Shown piece by piece: positions 8,000-17,037 of a stretch of 64,000 bases of DNA. The position numbers and the translations under genes were made by a program. Source of the DNA: Caulobacter sp. (GTDB lineage: Bacteria; Pseudomonadota; Alphaproteobacteria; Caulobacterales; Caulobacteraceae); the NCBI GenBank assembly GCA_030678995.1, contig JAUXTQ010000051.1, forward strand, positions 42,642-106,641, written 5' to 3'. The notes under the pieces were generated by a model that did no database searches, was not told the DNA's origin, and worked only from the letters and a program-made list of their open reading frames with translations. The first letter of the stretch is position 1, and each line of letters opens with the position of its first letter.

Positions 8000-8409
8000 G
8001 GTCGCGCCTCCAGTGCCCGCAGCGCGGCAAACGTCGCCTGCGTGATCCGCTCGGGCAGCGCATCGAGCGGGAACCAGCCGCAGCCGCCGATCGCCTCGGG
8101 CTCCATCACCTCCGGTTCGCCCGCGCAGTCTTCCACCAGATAGACCGGTGCGACCCAGTGGCGGCCGTCGCCCAGGTCGATGGTGTCGGCCATGCACAGC
8201 AGGTGGCCCGGCGTGATGGTCAGGCCCAGCTCCTCGGCGATCTCACGGGCGCAGGTGGCGCGGGTCGCCTCGCCCCAGTCGACCTTCCCGCCTGGCAGGC
8301 CCCAATGGTCGGCCTCTGGCTGGCGGCGCCGCAGCACCAGCAGCAGGGCGCCGTCCCGCAGGATCGCGGCGCCGCAGCCGGCGCGAGGGTGGTTGGGTGA
8401 ATCGGACAT
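7996..8409 (-). CDS. Nudix hydrolase
   Basis: A 137-aa Nudix protein. The complete GX5EX7REUXEEXGU box is present (GGKVDWGEA followed by REIAEELGL, about residues 39-63), so metal-dependent pyrophosphohydrolase activity is expected; the nucleotide substrate cannot be told. The ATG at 8409 is chosen because GAGGG immediately precedes it and the longer frame only reads through an intergenic repeat. It is probably the first gene of the minus-strand cluster running down to 4913. Confidence 0.88.
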   Translation of the reverse strand: MSDSPNHPRAGCGAAILRDGALLLVLRRRQPEADHWGLPGGKVDWGEATRATCAREIAEELGLTITPGHLLCMADTIDLGDGRHWVAPVYLVEDCAGEPEVMEPEAIGGCGWFPLDALPERITQATFAALRALEARP

Positions 8410-8429
8410 CCCTCTTCTTACCCGCTGCA

Positions 8430-8606
8430 TGCGCTCCTCCCCATGCAAATGGAGAGGTGGGCTTTCGAGCGCGCTGGAACCCCGGACTTGATCCGGGGGA
8501 GAAAGGTCGGAGGGGAGTCGGCGCACCGCCCCCATCGTCGTCTGTAGCGCTTACAGCGCGCTCCAGACGACACTTCCCCAGCAGGCTGGGGAAGAGCGCG
8601 GGTACG
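8430..8606. repeat. Composite of inverted repeats upstream of pyrE
   Basis: Three hairpins lie in the 236-base gap between the Nudix gene and pyrE. CCCCGGA/TCCGGGG pairs around CTTGA at 8480-8498. GTCGTCTG/CAGACGAC flank an AGCGCTTACAGCGCGCT core at about 8536-8571. A perfect CTTCCCCAGC/GCTGGGGAAG hairpin with a two-base loop follows at about 8574-8595. The first shares its core with the element inside argC at 63669. Any promoter for pyrE must lie in or beside this cluster. Confidence 0.6.
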
Positions 8607-8645
8607 GCTGGCCGAACTCCGTCAGCCCGGTTATCTCTGCACTCC

Positions 8646-9230
8646 ATGACCCCAGAAGACGTCCTCGAAGAATTCCGTGGCGCCGGCGCCCTGCGCGAAG
8701 GCCATTTCGTGCTGTCCAGCGGGCTGCACAGCGCCGTGTTCCTGCAGAAGAACCTGGTCTTCGCCCAGCCGGACCGCTGCGAGCGGCTGTGCAAGGCCCT
8801 GGCGGCCCGAATCGTCGCGCAGGTCGGTCAGCCGGACGTGGCGATCAGCCCGGCGGTTGGCGGCATCATCCCCGGCTACGAGACGGCGCGGCAGCTGGGC
8901 GTCCAGTCGCTGTACGTCGAGCGTGAGGGCGGGGCCTTCAAGCTGCGCCGGGGCTTCCATATCGAGCCGGGCGCCAGGGTGGTGATGGTCGAGGACATCG
9001 TCACCACCGGCCTGTCGTCCCGTGAGTGCATCGCCGCCATCCGCGAGGCCGGCGGGGAGGTCATCGCCGCCGCCTGCATCGTCGACCGCTCCGGCGGCCG
9101 GGCCGATGTCGGCGTCCCCCTGATCGCGCTGGCGACCCTCGATGTCCCCGCCTACGAGGCCGACAAGCTGCCGCCCGAGCTGGCGGCCATTCCGGTGCAG
9201 GACCCCGGGAGCCGGAGGCTGAAGGGATGA
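8646..9230 (+). CDS. pyrE: Orotate phosphoribosyltransferase
   Basis: Converts orotate and PRPP to OMP in pyrimidine synthesis. The PRPP-binding motif [12 protein letters not shown] (about residues 115-126) is intact, and [13 protein letters not shown] and [11 protein letters not shown] are the expected substrate loops. Length (194 aa) is normal for the alphaproteobacterial form. The ATG at 8646 starts the conserved region; the frame upstream reads through repeats. The stop overlaps the pdxJ start as ATGA, so the two are translationally coupled. Confidence 0.95.
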   Translation: MTPEDVLEEFRGAGALREGHFVLSSGLHSAVFLQKNLVFAQPDRCERLCKALAARIVAQVGQPDVAISPAVGGIIPGYETARQLGVQSLYVEREGGAFKLRRGFHIEPGARVVMVEDIVTTGLSSRECIAAIREAGGEVIAAACIVDRSGGRADVGVPLIALATLDVPAYEADKLPPELAAIPVQDPGSRRLKG

Positions 9231-9988
9231 ACCGTCTCCGCCTCGGCGTGAACATCGACCACGTCGCCACCATCCGGAACGCCCGGGGCGCCGGCTATCC
9301 GGAACCCTCGCGGGCGGCGGAACTGGCGCTGGCGGCGGGGGCGGACGGGATCACGGCCCATCTGCGCGAGGACCGGCGGCACATCTCCGACGCCGACATC
9401 GATGTCCTGGCCGATCTCTGCCTGAAGCGCGGCAAGCCCCTGAATTTCGAGATGGCCGTCACCGAGGAGATGCTCGGCATCGCGCTCGCCCACCGCCCCC
9501 ACGCCGCCTGCCTGGTGCCCGAGCGGCGCGAGGAGGTGACCACCGAGGGCGGGCTCAACGTGGTCGCCGGCCACAACCACATTGCGCAGGCGGTGCAGCG
9601 GCTGCGTGAGGCGGGCTCGCGGGTGTCACTGTTCATCGAGGCCGACCCGGCGCAGATCGAGACCTCGGCCCGGATCGGCGCCCAGGTGGTCGAGCTGCAT
9701 ACCGGCGCCTGGTGCGACGCCTTCCGCGCCGGCGAACACGACCGGGCTCAGGCCATCCTGCAACGCCTGCGTACCGGCGCCCGGCTGGCGGGCGAGCTGG
9801 GTCTGGAGGTCCACGCCGGCCACGGGATCGACTTCGCGACCGTCAAACCCGTCGCGGCGATTCCCGAGCTGACCGAGCTCAACATCGGCCATTTCCTGAT
9901 CGGCGAGGCGATCTTCACCGGCCTCGCGCCGGCGATCCAGCGGATGCGGGCGCTCATGGACGCGGCCAGAGCCGAGATCGCCGCGTGA
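9227..9988 (+). CDS. pdxJ: Pyridoxine 5'-phosphate synthase
   Basis: Last step of DXP-dependent vitamin B6 synthesis: condenses 3-amino-2-oxopropyl phosphate with deoxyxylulose phosphate. The TIM-barrel signatures [45 protein letters not shown] and EVHAGHGI are all present. 253 aa is the usual length. It overlaps pyrE by 4 bases upstream and acpS by 4 bases downstream. Its product serves PLP enzymes also in this window, HemA and GlyA. Confidence 0.96.
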   Translation: MNRLRLGVNIDHVATIRNARGAGYPEPSRAAELALAAGADGITAHLREDRRHISDADIDVLADLCLKRGKPLNFEMAVTEEMLGIALAHRPHAACLVPERREEVTTEGGLNVVAGHNHIAQAVQRLREAGSRVSLFIEADPAQIETSARIGAQVVELHTGAWCDAFRAGEHDRAQAILQRLRTGARLAGELGLEVHAGHGIDFATVKPVAAIPELTELNIGHFLIGEAIFTGLAPAIQRMRALMDAARAEIAA

Positions 9989-10404
9989 TCATCGGCATCG
10001 GCTCCGACCTCAGCGACATCCGGCGCATCGAAAAGACGCTGGAGCGCTTCGGCGACCGCTTCATCGACCGCACCTTTACCGCCATCGAGCGCGAGCGCTC
10101 CGAGCGCAAGGTCAACGCGCAAGGGGGAAGGGCCGCCAGCTACGCCAAGCGATTCGCCGCCAAGGAGGCCTGCGCCAAGGCGCTGGGCACGGGGGTTCCC
10201 CGGCGCGGCGTCCACTGGGCCGACATGGGGGTGGTCAACCTGCGCAGCGGCAAGCCGACCATGGCCCTGACCGGCGGCGCGGCGGCGCGGCTGGCCGAGA
10301 TCATGCCCGAAGGCATGGTCCCGGTGATCCACCTGTCGTTGACCGACGACCACCCCTACGCCCAGGCCTTCGTGATCATCGAGGCTGTCCCGAATACGCC
10401 ATGA
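9985..10404 (+). CDS. acpS: Holo-[acyl-carrier-protein] synthase
   Basis: Transfers 4'-phosphopantetheine from CoA to the serine of acyl carrier protein. The Mg-binding [13 protein letters not shown] near the N-terminus and the [14 protein letters not shown] helix (about residues 59-72) are diagnostic, as is [15 protein letters not shown] near the end. Starts at a GTG forming GTGA with the pdxJ stop. At 139 aa it is slightly longer than the typical 125 residues because of an Arg/Gly-rich stretch around residue 45. Confidence 0.95.
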   Translation: MIIGIGSDLSDIRRIEKTLERFGDRFIDRTFTAIERERSERKVNAQGGRAASYAKRFAAKEACAKALGTGVPRRGVHWADMGVVNLRSGKPTMALTGGAAARLAEIMPEGMVPVIHLSLTDDHPYAQAFVIIEAVPNTP

Positions 10405-10506
10405 AGGCGAGTTAACGGGCGTGAAGCTTGCCCGTGTCGTATTGGCGGACTAACCAGACGTCGGGCCCTGTATCCCGCACCATCGAGAAGAGAGTAGCGC
10501 GCGCAC

Positions 10507-11340
10507 ATGACTGACGCCGCCGAACCGCAGGTCGAGACCGTGGCCGATTCCGAGCCGCTGGCGCTGGACACCCATCACGAGGAACCCGCCGAGGCGCCCC
10601 CGGGGGCCGTCGACGAGGTGGTCGAGATCGTCAAGACGGTCGTCTACGCCCTGCTGATCGCCCTGGTCCTGCGCGTCTTCCTGTTCCAGCCATTCACGAT
10701 CCCGTCCGCCTCGATGGAGCCGAACCTGCTCAAGGGCGACTACATCATCGTCTCCAAGTTCAGCTACGGTTACAGCAAGCACTCGATCCCGTTCAGCCCG
10801 GGGCTGTTCAGCGGCCGGCTGTTCGCGCGCACGCCCAATCGCGGCGACATCATCGTCTTCAAGCTGCCGTCGGATAACCGCACCGACTACATCAAGCGCC
10901 TGATCGGCCTGCCCGGCGACCGGGTCCAGGTGAAGGCCGGCGTGGTCTATGTGAACGGCAAGGTCATCACCCGCCTGTCCGAAGGCGCGGGCGATCCCGG
11001 AACCTGCTGGAACGGCTCGACCGTGCAGCGCTTCCGCGAGACCAACATGGTCGGCAAGTCCTACACGACCTACGACTGCGGTCCGCGCGGCGACGTCGAC
11101 GACACCGGCGTCTACATCGTCCCCGAAGGCCACTACTTCTTCATGGGCGACAACCGCGACAACTCGCTGGACAGCCGCGTGGCGCCGGAATCGAGCGGCG
11201 TGGGCTTCGTCCCGGCCGAGAACCTGGTCGGCAAGGCGCAGATCATCCTGCTGTCCTGGAACGGCGAGGCCTCGCTGTTCAAACCCTGGACCTGGTTCCT
11301 CGACGCGCGGCCCAGCCGGTTCTTCCACGTCCTCAAATGA
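10507..11340 (+). CDS. lepB: Signal peptidase I
   Basis: Membrane serine protease that cleaves signal peptides of exported proteins, of which this window has many. An acidic cytoplasmic N-tail (about 40 residues) precedes one membrane helix (about 43-60). The catalytic dyad is visible as Ser69 in IPSASMEP and Lys130 in [11 protein letters not shown], with the conserved [12 protein letters not shown] box later. A 102-base gap separates it from acpS, so it may have its own promoter. The stop overlaps rnc as ATGA. Confidence 0.95.
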   Translation: MTDAAEPQVETVADSEPLALDTHHEEPAEAPPGAVDEVVEIVKTVVYALLIALVLRVFLFQPFTIPSASMEPNLLKGDYIIVSKFSYGYSKHSIPFSPGLFSGRLFARTPNRGDIIVFKLPSDNRTDYIKRLIGLPGDRVQVKAGVVYVNGKVITRLSEGAGDPGTCWNGSTVQRFRETNMVGKSYTTYDCGPRGDVDDTGVYIVPEGHYFFMGDNRDNSLDSRVAPESSGVGFVPAENLVGKAQIILLSWNGEASLFKPWTWFLDARPSRFFHVLK

Positions 11341-12029
11341 ACACCCGCGTCGAAGCGGTTTCGGCGCTCGAACAGCGCGTCGGCCATGTCTTCGAAGATC
11401 GCGACCTGCTTGAAAGGGCGCTGACCCATTCGAGCGTCGGCGACGGCGCGCGCAAGGTGCGACACAACGAACGGCTGGAGTTCCTCGGCGACCGGGTGCT
11501 CAACCTGCTGGCGGCCGAACGCCTTCTGGCGCTGGACGCCGACGCCAGGGAGGGCGTGCTGTCGCCCCGGCTGGCGGCGCTGGTCAACGGCAAGGCCTGC
11601 GCCCGGGTCGCCCGGAGCATCGGCCTGGCGCCGGCGATGCGGCTGTCGGGGTCGGCCACCAAGATCGGCGCCCGCGAGTCGGACGGGGTGCTGGGCGACG
11701 CCTGCGAGGCCCTGATGGCGGCCCTCTACATCGATGGCGGGCTCGAGGCGGCGCGGACCTTCTTCAACATGGCCTGGCAGGAGGAGTTCGACACGCCGGC
11801 GAATGCCCGTGGCAGCGATCCGAAGACCCGGCTGCAGGAATGGGCCCAGAGCCTGGGGCTGCCGCTGCCCGGCTATGTGGTCGTCAAACGCACGGGCCCT
11901 GACCACGCGCCGATCTTCACGGTGGCGGTGACCATTCTCGGCCACGACCCCGAACACGGCGAAGGCCGCTCCCGCCAGGAAGCCGAAAAAGCCGCCGCCC
12001 TGACCATGCTGCTCAAGCGCGAGGGGTAG
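11337..12029 (+). CDS. rnc: Ribonuclease III
   Basis: Double-strand-specific RNase that processes rRNA and regulates mRNAs. The signature [12 protein letters not shown] (about residues 42-53) carries the catalytic acids, with a second acidic site in [18 protein letters not shown]-terminal dsRNA-binding domain follows, with [11 protein letters not shown] and a final [16 protein letters not shown]. Length (230 aa) is normal. The lepB-rnc-era order is classic, but here rnc and era are separated by a tandem pair of REP-like palindromes. Confidence 0.96.
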   Translation: MNTRVEAVSALEQRVGHVFEDRDLLERALTHSSVGDGARKVRHNERLEFLGDRVLNLLAAERLLALDADAREGVLSPRLAALVNGKACARVARSIGLAPAMRLSGSATKIGARESDGVLGDACEALMAALYIDGGLEAARTFFNMAWQEEFDTPANARGSDPKTRLQEWAQSLGLPLPGYVVVKRTGPDHAPIFTVAVTILGHDPEHGEGRSRQEAEKAAALTMLLKREG

Positions 12030-12034
12030 GGGTG

Positions 12035-12078
12035 GGGGACTGGATTTCGTGTCCCCTGGGACACGATTTCCTGTCCCC
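12035..12078. repeat. 44-base palindromic REP-like element, copy 2
   Basis: Arms 12035-12055 and 12058-12078 pair around a CT loop. Outer blocks GGGGAC and TGTCCCC and the tip GTGTCCC/GGGACAC match copy 1; a few central bases mismatch, leaving an internal bulge. It begins five bases after the rnc stop. Confidence 0.85.
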
Positions 12079-12096
12079 GGACCGACGGCGCAGAGC

Positions 12097-12140
12097 GGGG
12101 ACAGCTAATGGTGTCCCAGGGGACACCAAAAGCAGTCCCC
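12097..12140. repeat. 44-base palindromic REP-like element, copy 3 (tandem with copy 2)
   Basis: Arms 12097-12117 and 12120-12140 pair around an AG loop, with mismatches at the same internal positions as copy 2. The 18-base spacing to copy 2 gives the tandem arrangement typical of REP doublets. era starts 30 bases downstream, so its translation initiation region borders the element. Confidence 0.85.
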
Positions 12141-12169
12141 TCGGTCCAAGTGTGCTACAGGCCGCCGCA

Positions 12170-13117
12170 ATGACCTCTTCCTCTCCCACTCGCGCGGGTT
12201 TCGCCGCGATCATCGGCGCGCCCAACGCCGGCAAGTCGACCCTGACCAACCGCCTCGTCGGGGCCAAGGTCTCCATCGTCACCCGCAAGGTGCAGACCAC
12301 CCGCTTCCCCGTGCGCGGCGTGGCCATGGCCGGCCAGGCGCAGATCGTGCTGGTCGACACGCCCGGCATCTTCACGCCCCGCCGGCGGCTGGACCGGGCC
12401 ATGGTCCGTTCGGCCTGGTCCGGCGCCGAGGACGCCGACGCCATCGTGCATCTGGTCGATGTCCAGGCGCAGCTGGCCGTGGGCGAGGGCAAGGCCGCCG
12501 GGGCCGACAAGAAGGCCGTCCAGGACGTCCAGACCATCATCGAGGGCCTCAAGGGCGCGGGGCGCCAGGCGATCCTGGCGTTGAACAAGATCGACGGGGT
12601 CAAGCGCGAGCGGATGCTGGCGGTGGCCAAGGCCCTGTTCGACACGGGGGTCTATTCGGAGGTGTTCATGATCTCCGCCGCCACCGGCGCCGGGGTCGAG
12701 GACCTGCGCGATCGCCTGGCCGGGTTGATGCCCGAGGGGCCGTGGCTCTATCCGGAAGACCAGACCGCCGACCTGCCGGTGCGGCTACTGGCCGCCGAGA
12801 TCACCCGCGAGAAGGTTTATCTGCGGGTCCACGAGGAACTGCCCTACGCCGCCACCGTGGAAACCACCGCCTTCGAGGAACGCCGCGACGGCTCGGCCCG
12901 CATCGAGCAGACCATCTTCGTCGAGCGCGAGGGCCAGCGGGCGATCATCATCGGCGACAAGGGCCAGACCCTGAAATGGATCGGCTCGGCCTCCCGCGAG
13001 GAGCTCAGCGACCTGCTCGACCGCAAGGTCCACCTGTTCCTGCACGTAAAGGTCCGCGAGAACTGGGCCGATGAGCGGGACATCTACCAGGGCATGGGCC
13101 TGGATTTCGACGTTTAG
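12170..13117 (+). CDS. era: GTPase Era
   Basis: Ribosome-associated GTPase acting in 16S rRNA maturation. G1 (GAPNAGKST, residues about 15-23), G3 (DTPG, about 63-66) and G4 (NKID) motifs are intact, followed by the C-terminal KH domain with ERDGSARIEQTIFVERE and GDKGQTLKWIG. 315 aa is normal. The ATG at 12170 is the first plausible start; the frame upstream only translates the REP-like repeats. An SD-like sequence is weak. Confidence 0.96.
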   Translation: MTSSSPTRAGFAAIIGAPNAGKSTLTNRLVGAKVSIVTRKVQTTRFPVRGVAMAGQAQIVLVDTPGIFTPRRRLDRAMVRSAWSGAEDADAIVHLVDVQAQLAVGEGKAAGADKKAVQDVQTIIEGLKGAGRQAILALNKIDGVKRERMLAVAKALFDTGVYSEVFMISAATGAGVEDLRDRLAGLMPEGPWLYPEDQTADLPVRLLAAEITREKVYLRVHEELPYAATVETTAFEERRDGSARIEQTIFVEREGQRAIIIGDKGQTLKWIGSASREELSDLLDRKVHLFLHVKVRENWADERDIYQGMGLDFDV

Positions 13118-13131
13118 GGGGCTTCACACCC

Positions 13132-13256
13132 CCATTGTCATCCCGGCCGCAGCGCGAAGCGCGAAGAGCCGGGACCCAGATTCGGCTTCACCCACATCGG
13201 CTGAGATTTGCTCTGGGTCCCGGATCGTCCCTGCGGGCCGTCCGGGATGACAATGG
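13132..13256. repeat. Intergenic inverted-repeat element (CATCCCGG/CCGGGATG family), copy 1
   Basis: Fifteen-base outer arms (13132-13146 and 13242-13256) and twelve-base inner arms (CCGGGACCCAGA at 13169-13180, complement at 13212-13223) nest perfectly. The same GGGACCCAG/CTGGGTCCC core recurs at 21327-21433. It lies between era and the SnoaL-like gene. Confidence 0.85.
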
Positions 13257-13317
13257 AGGGGCTTTTAGGGCGCCTCGGGGTCGGGCAGGGTGCGGCCACC
13301 AACCGGAGACTCCGATC

Positions 13318-13812
13318 ATGCGCGCGTTCGTTGTGGCTCTAACCCTGCTTTTCGTTGTCAACGCCACACCCGCCCGCGCCGCCAGCCCCGAACAGGACAT
13401 CGCAACCGTCCTCGACGCCCTGCACGCCGCGGCGGCCAAGGCCGACGGGCCGGCCTACTTCGCCCTCTACACGCCGGACGCCACCTATCTCGGCACCGAC
13501 GCCACCGAGCGCTGGAGCCTGACCGAGTTCAAGGCCTTCGCGTTGCCCTACTTCTCCAGGGGCCAGGGCTGGACCTATGTCCCGCGCGAGCGGCACATCA
13601 CCATCGCCCCGGTCGTCTGCCGCTGCGTGGCCTGGTTCGACGAACTGCTGGACAGCAAGAGCTACGGCACCAGCCGGGGCACGGGCACGCTGGTGCTGAC
13701 GCCGGACGGCTGGCGGGTGTCGCAATACGTCCTGACCTTCCCGATCCCCAACGACCTGGCCCACGGCATGACCGACCAGATCAAGGCCTTCGAGGCGAAG
13801 CCGAAACCGTGA
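13318..13812 (+). CDS. Exported SnoaL/NTF2-like protein
   Basis: A 164-aa protein with a clear signal peptide (cleavage after ATPARA, about residue 20) and an NTF2-like cone fold. ASPEQDIATVLDALHAAAAKADG and FALYTPDATYLGTDATERWS form the start typical of SnoaL-like domains, and TGTLVLTPDGWRVSQYVLTF the end. Related proteins are annotated as nuclear transport factor 2 family; enzymatic activity is not predictable. GGAG lies about ten bases before the ATG. Its TGA shares a base with the recO ATG. Confidence 0.8.
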   Translation: MRAFVVALTLLFVVNATPARAASPEQDIATVLDALHAAAAKADGPAYFALYTPDATYLGTDATERWSLTEFKAFALPYFSRGQGWTYVPRERHITIAPVVCRCVAWFDELLDSKSYGTSRGTGTLVLTPDGWRVSQYVLTFPIPNDLAHGMTDQIKAFEAKPKP

Positions 13813-14543
13813 TGGAATGGGAAGACGACGCCTTCGTGCTCTCCGCCCGTGCGCATGGCGAGACGGGGGCCATCGTTGATCTGCTGACCGAGGAGCACGG
13901 GCGGTTCGTCGCCCATGTCGCCGGCGGGGCCTCGCGGCGGATGAAGCCGTTCCTGCAGGCGGGCGCGAGGGTCAAGGCCGGCTACCGGGCGCGAATTTCC
14001 GAACAGCTGGGTTCGGCGATTCTCGAGCCTGTCGGGGAGGGGCCCTCGGCGCTGTTCGACGATCCCATGGCGCTGGCCGGGCTGGCGGCGGCGGCGGCGG
14101 TCGCGGCCGGGGCGTTGCCGGAGCGGGAGCCGCACCCTGGCGCCTACTACGCCTTTGAGTCCCTCAGCAACGCCTTCGGCCTGCCGGACATCTGGCCGGC
14201 GATCTTCGTGCGTTTCGAGGCCGGGTTGCTGCAGGAGCTCGGCTTTGGGCTGGACCTCTCCAGATGCGCCTCGACCGGCGTCACCGACGACCTGGTCTGG
14301 GTCAGTCCGCGCACCGGCCGGGCGGTCAGCCGCGCGGCGGGCGAGCCCTACGCCGACCGGCTGATGGCCCTGCCGGGTTTCCTGCTGGGCTCCCAGGGTG
14401 GCCTGCGCGATGGCGACATCCGGGCCGGCTTCGACCTGACCGGCCACTTCCTCGAACAGAACGTCTTCGGCCCCCTCAACCGACCCCTGCCGCCGGCCCG
14501 GATCTGGCTGCTGGAACGGCTGGCGGACGCGGGGCGGCTCTAA
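13812..14543 (+). CDS. recO: DNA repair protein RecO
   Basis: Mediator that with RecR loads RecA on SSB-coated DNA. The N-terminal OB fold is recognisable (WEDDAFVLSARAHGETGAIVDLLTEEHGRFV), followed by GGASRRMKPFLQAG and the helical domain, including PAIFVRFEAGLLQELGFGLDLSRCA. Length (243 aa) is normal. The start overlaps the preceding stop by one base (TGATG). An era-recO-parC order is common in alphaproteobacteria; here the SnoaL-like gene is inserted between era and recO. Confidence 0.93.
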   Translation: MEWEDDAFVLSARAHGETGAIVDLLTEEHGRFVAHVAGGASRRMKPFLQAGARVKAGYRARISEQLGSAILEPVGEGPSALFDDPMALAGLAAAAAVAAGALPEREPHPGAYYAFESLSNAFGLPDIWPAIFVRFEAGLLQELGFGLDLSRCASTGVTDDLVWVSPRTGRAVSRAAGEPYADRLMALPGFLLGSQGGLRDGDIRAGFDLTGHFLEQNVFGPLNRPLPPARIWLLERLADAGRL

Positions 14544-14546
14544 AGA

Positions 14547-14660
14547 TCCTCCCCTCTTGGGGGAGGTGGCGCTGCGCAGCAGCGACGGAGGGGGTCCGCT
14601 CAGGTCCCGAGTGACCCCCTCAATCCGCTTCGCGGACAGCTCCCCCGAAGGGGAGCATCT
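14547..14660. repeat. Imperfect inverted-repeat intergenic element (CTCCCC/GGGGAG family)
   Basis: The ends AGATCCTCCCC and GGGGAGCATCTT are near complements. Between them lie the sub-hairpins TCTTGGGGGA and GCTGCGCAGCAGC, the block GGAGGGGGTCC and its partner GACCCCCTC, and CCGCTTCGCGG. It fills most of the recO to M24-peptidase gap and may also act in 3' end formation. Confidence 0.7.
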
Positions 14661-14715
14661 TCAGGTCGGCGCCGACCTTGGTTGTCGCTAGACTGCCCGC
14701 GAGGAGTCCCCAACC

Positions 14716-15873
14716 ATGCCCAATCCCGCCGCCATCACCCTGGCCGAACGCCAGAGCCGTCTCGCCGCCTTGCGGACCCTGATGGACGCGGGCGGGATCA
14801 AGGCGGTGCTGCTGGGGGCGACGGCCAGCCTGCGCTATTTCACCGGCCTGATCTGGCATGCGTCGGAGCGGCTGTGCGGGGCCATTGTTCATGCGGACGG
14901 GCGGTTGGAGTACGTCTGCCCGGCCTTCGAGCGGGAGAAGGTCGCCGGCATTGTCGGGGTCCCGGGCGAGATCCTCACCTGGGAGGAACACGAGAACCCC
15001 TACGCCCTGGTCGCCGGCCGGCTGGGCACCGCGGACCGGCTGGCGGTGGACGACCAGATCGCCCTGTTCATGTTCCTGGGCCTGCGGCGAGCGATGGGTG
15101 ACGAGCGGCTGGCTGACGCCGGGCCGCTGGTGGGCCGTCTGCGCCGCCGCAAGTCGCCGGCGGAGATCGCCCTGATGACCCGCGCCAAGGCGATCACTAT
15201 CGAGGTCCACCGCCGCGCCTGGCAGAGCCTGACGCCCGGCGTGCTGGCCTCGGAGGTGACCCACTTCATCGACCAGCAGCACCGGGTTCTGAACGGCGGG
15301 ACCGGCTCGAGCTTCTGCATCGTCTCCTTCGGCGAGGACACATCCCTGCCGCACGGTGGCGAGACCGACCGGGCCCTCAGCCAGGGCGACGTGGTCCTGA
15401 TCGACACCGGCACCACCCTGGACGGCTACAACAGCGACATCACCCGCACCTACGTCTTCGGCGAGGCCGGGCCGCACGTGCGGCGCATCTGGGAGATCGA
15501 GAAGGAGGCCCAGGGCGCCGCCTTCGCCGCCGCCGCCCTCGGTCGACCGTGCGAGAGCGTCGATGACGCCGCGCGTGCGGTGCTGGTTCGGCATGGCCTG
15601 GGCCCGGACTACCAGCTGCCCGGCACGCCGCACCGCACCGGCCACGGCATCGGCCTGGACATCCACGAGGTGCCCAACCTGGTGCGCGGCGACGCCACAC
15701 CGCTAGAGGTCGGCATGTGCTTTTCCAACGAGCCGATGATCGTGGTTCCGGGAGCCTTCGGCATCAGGCTGGAGGACCATTTCCACATGACCGCCGACGG
15801 GCCGAAGTGGTTCACGAAGCCGCAGTTCAGCCTCGACGACCCGTTTGGGGATGTGGGCGACTTCCAGCCGTGA
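14716..15873 (+). CDS. M24 family metallopeptidase (Xaa-Pro aminopeptidase/creatinase type)
   Basis: A 385-aa pita-bread-fold protein. The N-terminal creatinase domain (residues 1 to about 150) includes [12 protein letters not shown]. In the catalytic domain the five metal ligands are visible: two Asp ([19 protein letters not shown]), His in [11 protein letters not shown], Glu in [11 protein letters not shown] and Glu in IRLEDHF. An AGGAG lies before the ATG. Substrates could be Xaa-Pro peptides or a creatine-like amidine. The stop overlaps the oxygenase start by four bases (GTGA), suggesting the two act together. Confidence 0.88.
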   Translation: MPNPAAITLAERQSRLAALRTLMDAGGIKAVLLGATASLRYFTGLIWHASERLCGAIVHADGRLEYVCPAFEREKVAGIVGVPGEILTWEEHENPYALVAGRLGTADRLAVDDQIALFMFLGLRRAMGDERLADAGPLVGRLRRRKSPAEIALMTRAKAITIEVHRRAWQSLTPGVLASEVTHFIDQQHRVLNGGTGSSFCIVSFGEDTSLPHGGETDRALSQGDVVLIDTGTTLDGYNSDITRTYVFGEAGPHVRRIWEIEKEAQGAAFAAAALGRPCESVDDAARAVLVRHGLGPDYQLPGTPHRTGHGIGLDIHEVPNLVRGDATPLEVGMCFSNEPMIVVPGAFGIRLEDHFHMTADGPKWFTKPQFSLDDPFGDVGDFQP

Positions 15874-16853
15874 CCCTGCCGGTCATCGACATGGCCCCGC
15901 TGTTCGAGAGCGACGCGGCGGCCCGCGCGGCCGTGGCGGACCGAATCGGCGCGGCCTGCCGGCGGGACGGGTTCTTCTATGTCACCGGCCACGGCGGGGA
16001 GGGGCTGTTTCCGGCGCTGGAGGCGGAGAGCGAGCGGTTCTTCGCCCTCCCGATCGAAGACCGCATGGCCATCGCCATGGCCCACGGCGGCCCGGCCTGG
16101 CGGGGCTTCTTTCCGGTGGGCGGTGAGCTGACCTCGGGCAAGCCCGACCTGAAACAGGGACTCTATTTCGGCGAGGAGCTGGACGAGGCCGACCGCCGCG
16201 TCGCCGCCGGCTGGCCGATGCACGGGGCCAATCAGTGGCCGGCTGCCCAGCCGTCGCTGAAGCCGGTCGTCCTGGCCTGGATGGACGCCATGACCCGCGC
16301 CGGCCATGCGCTGATGGAGGGGGTGGCGCTGAGCCTGGGCCTGCCGGACCGGTACTTCCACGACCGCTACACCGCCGACCCGACCATCCTGTTCCGCATC
16401 TTCCACTATCCGGCGACGCCGCCGGCCGATGGCGCCGACTACGGCTGGGGCGTTGGCGAGCACACCGACTACGGCCTGCTGACCCTGCTGGCCCAGGACG
16501 CTAACGGCGGTCTGCAGATCAAGGGTCGGAACGGGGTCTGGTTCGACGCCCCGCCGATCTCCGGCGCCCTGGTGATCAACATCGGCGACATGCTCGACCG
16601 CCTGACCCAGGGCCTCTACCGCTCCGCCCCGCACCGGGTGGCCAACGCCAGCGGCCGCGACCGGATGAGCTGGCCCCTGTTCTTCGACCCGGCCTTCGAC
16701 GCCGTGGTCGAGCCCCTGCCGCTGGCGGCCGGGATGAAGCGCGAGGCGCGCTGGGACGACGCCGACCTCGGCGCCATCACCGGGCCGTACGGGGATTATC
16801 TGCTGGGCAAGGTCGGGAAGGTGTTTCCGGGGCTGAAGGCGCGGGTGCTGTGA
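15870..16853 (+). CDS. 2-oxoglutarate/Fe(II) oxygenase, isopenicillin-N-synthase-like
   Basis: A 327-aa member of the IPNS-like dioxygenases. The N-terminal DIOX_N segment ends in [13 protein letters not shown]. The Fe(II) ligands are His and Asp in [12 protein letters not shown] and the distal His in APHRVANAS; Arg and Ser in DRMSW match the RxS motif that binds 2-oxoglutarate. It begins at GTG 15870, coupled to the M24 peptidase. Substrate unknown; the family hydroxylates small molecules and cyclises peptides. Confidence 0.88.
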   Translation: MTLPVIDMAPLFESDAAARAAVADRIGAACRRDGFFYVTGHGGEGLFPALEAESERFFALPIEDRMAIAMAHGGPAWRGFFPVGGELTSGKPDLKQGLYFGEELDEADRRVAAGWPMHGANQWPAAQPSLKPVVLAWMDAMTRAGHALMEGVALSLGLPDRYFHDRYTADPTILFRIFHYPATPPADGADYGWGVGEHTDYGLLTLLAQDANGGLQIKGRNGVWFDAPPISGALVINIGDMLDRLTQGLYRSAPHRVANASGRDRMSWPLFFDPAFDAVVEPLPLAAGMKREARWDDADLGAITGPYGDYLLGKVGKVFPGLKARVL

Positions 16854-16854
16854 G

Positions 16855-16965
16855 CTCTCCCTCTCCAGGAGGGAGAGGGCCGGGGTGAGGGATTACGGGT
16901 TGCCTGACCCAACTCTAATCCCTCATCCGTCGGCTCCGCCGACACCTTCTCCCTCCGGGAGAAGG
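16855..16965. repeat. Imperfect inverted-repeat intergenic element
   Basis: Left blocks CTCTCCCTCTCC, AGGAGGGAGAGG and GTGAGGGATTA have right partners TAATCCCTCAT and CCTTCTCCCTCCGGGAGAAGG. A small GTCGGCTCCGCCGAC hairpin lies inside the right half. It fills most of the gap before parC, leaving about 70 bases for a parC promoter. Confidence 0.7.
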
Positions 16966-17037
16966 AAGGAATGGACGCAGGGACAACGCCCGCCCCCCCG
17001 CGCTAAACACAGACGTCCCTGAGTTTCCGATTCGAGC

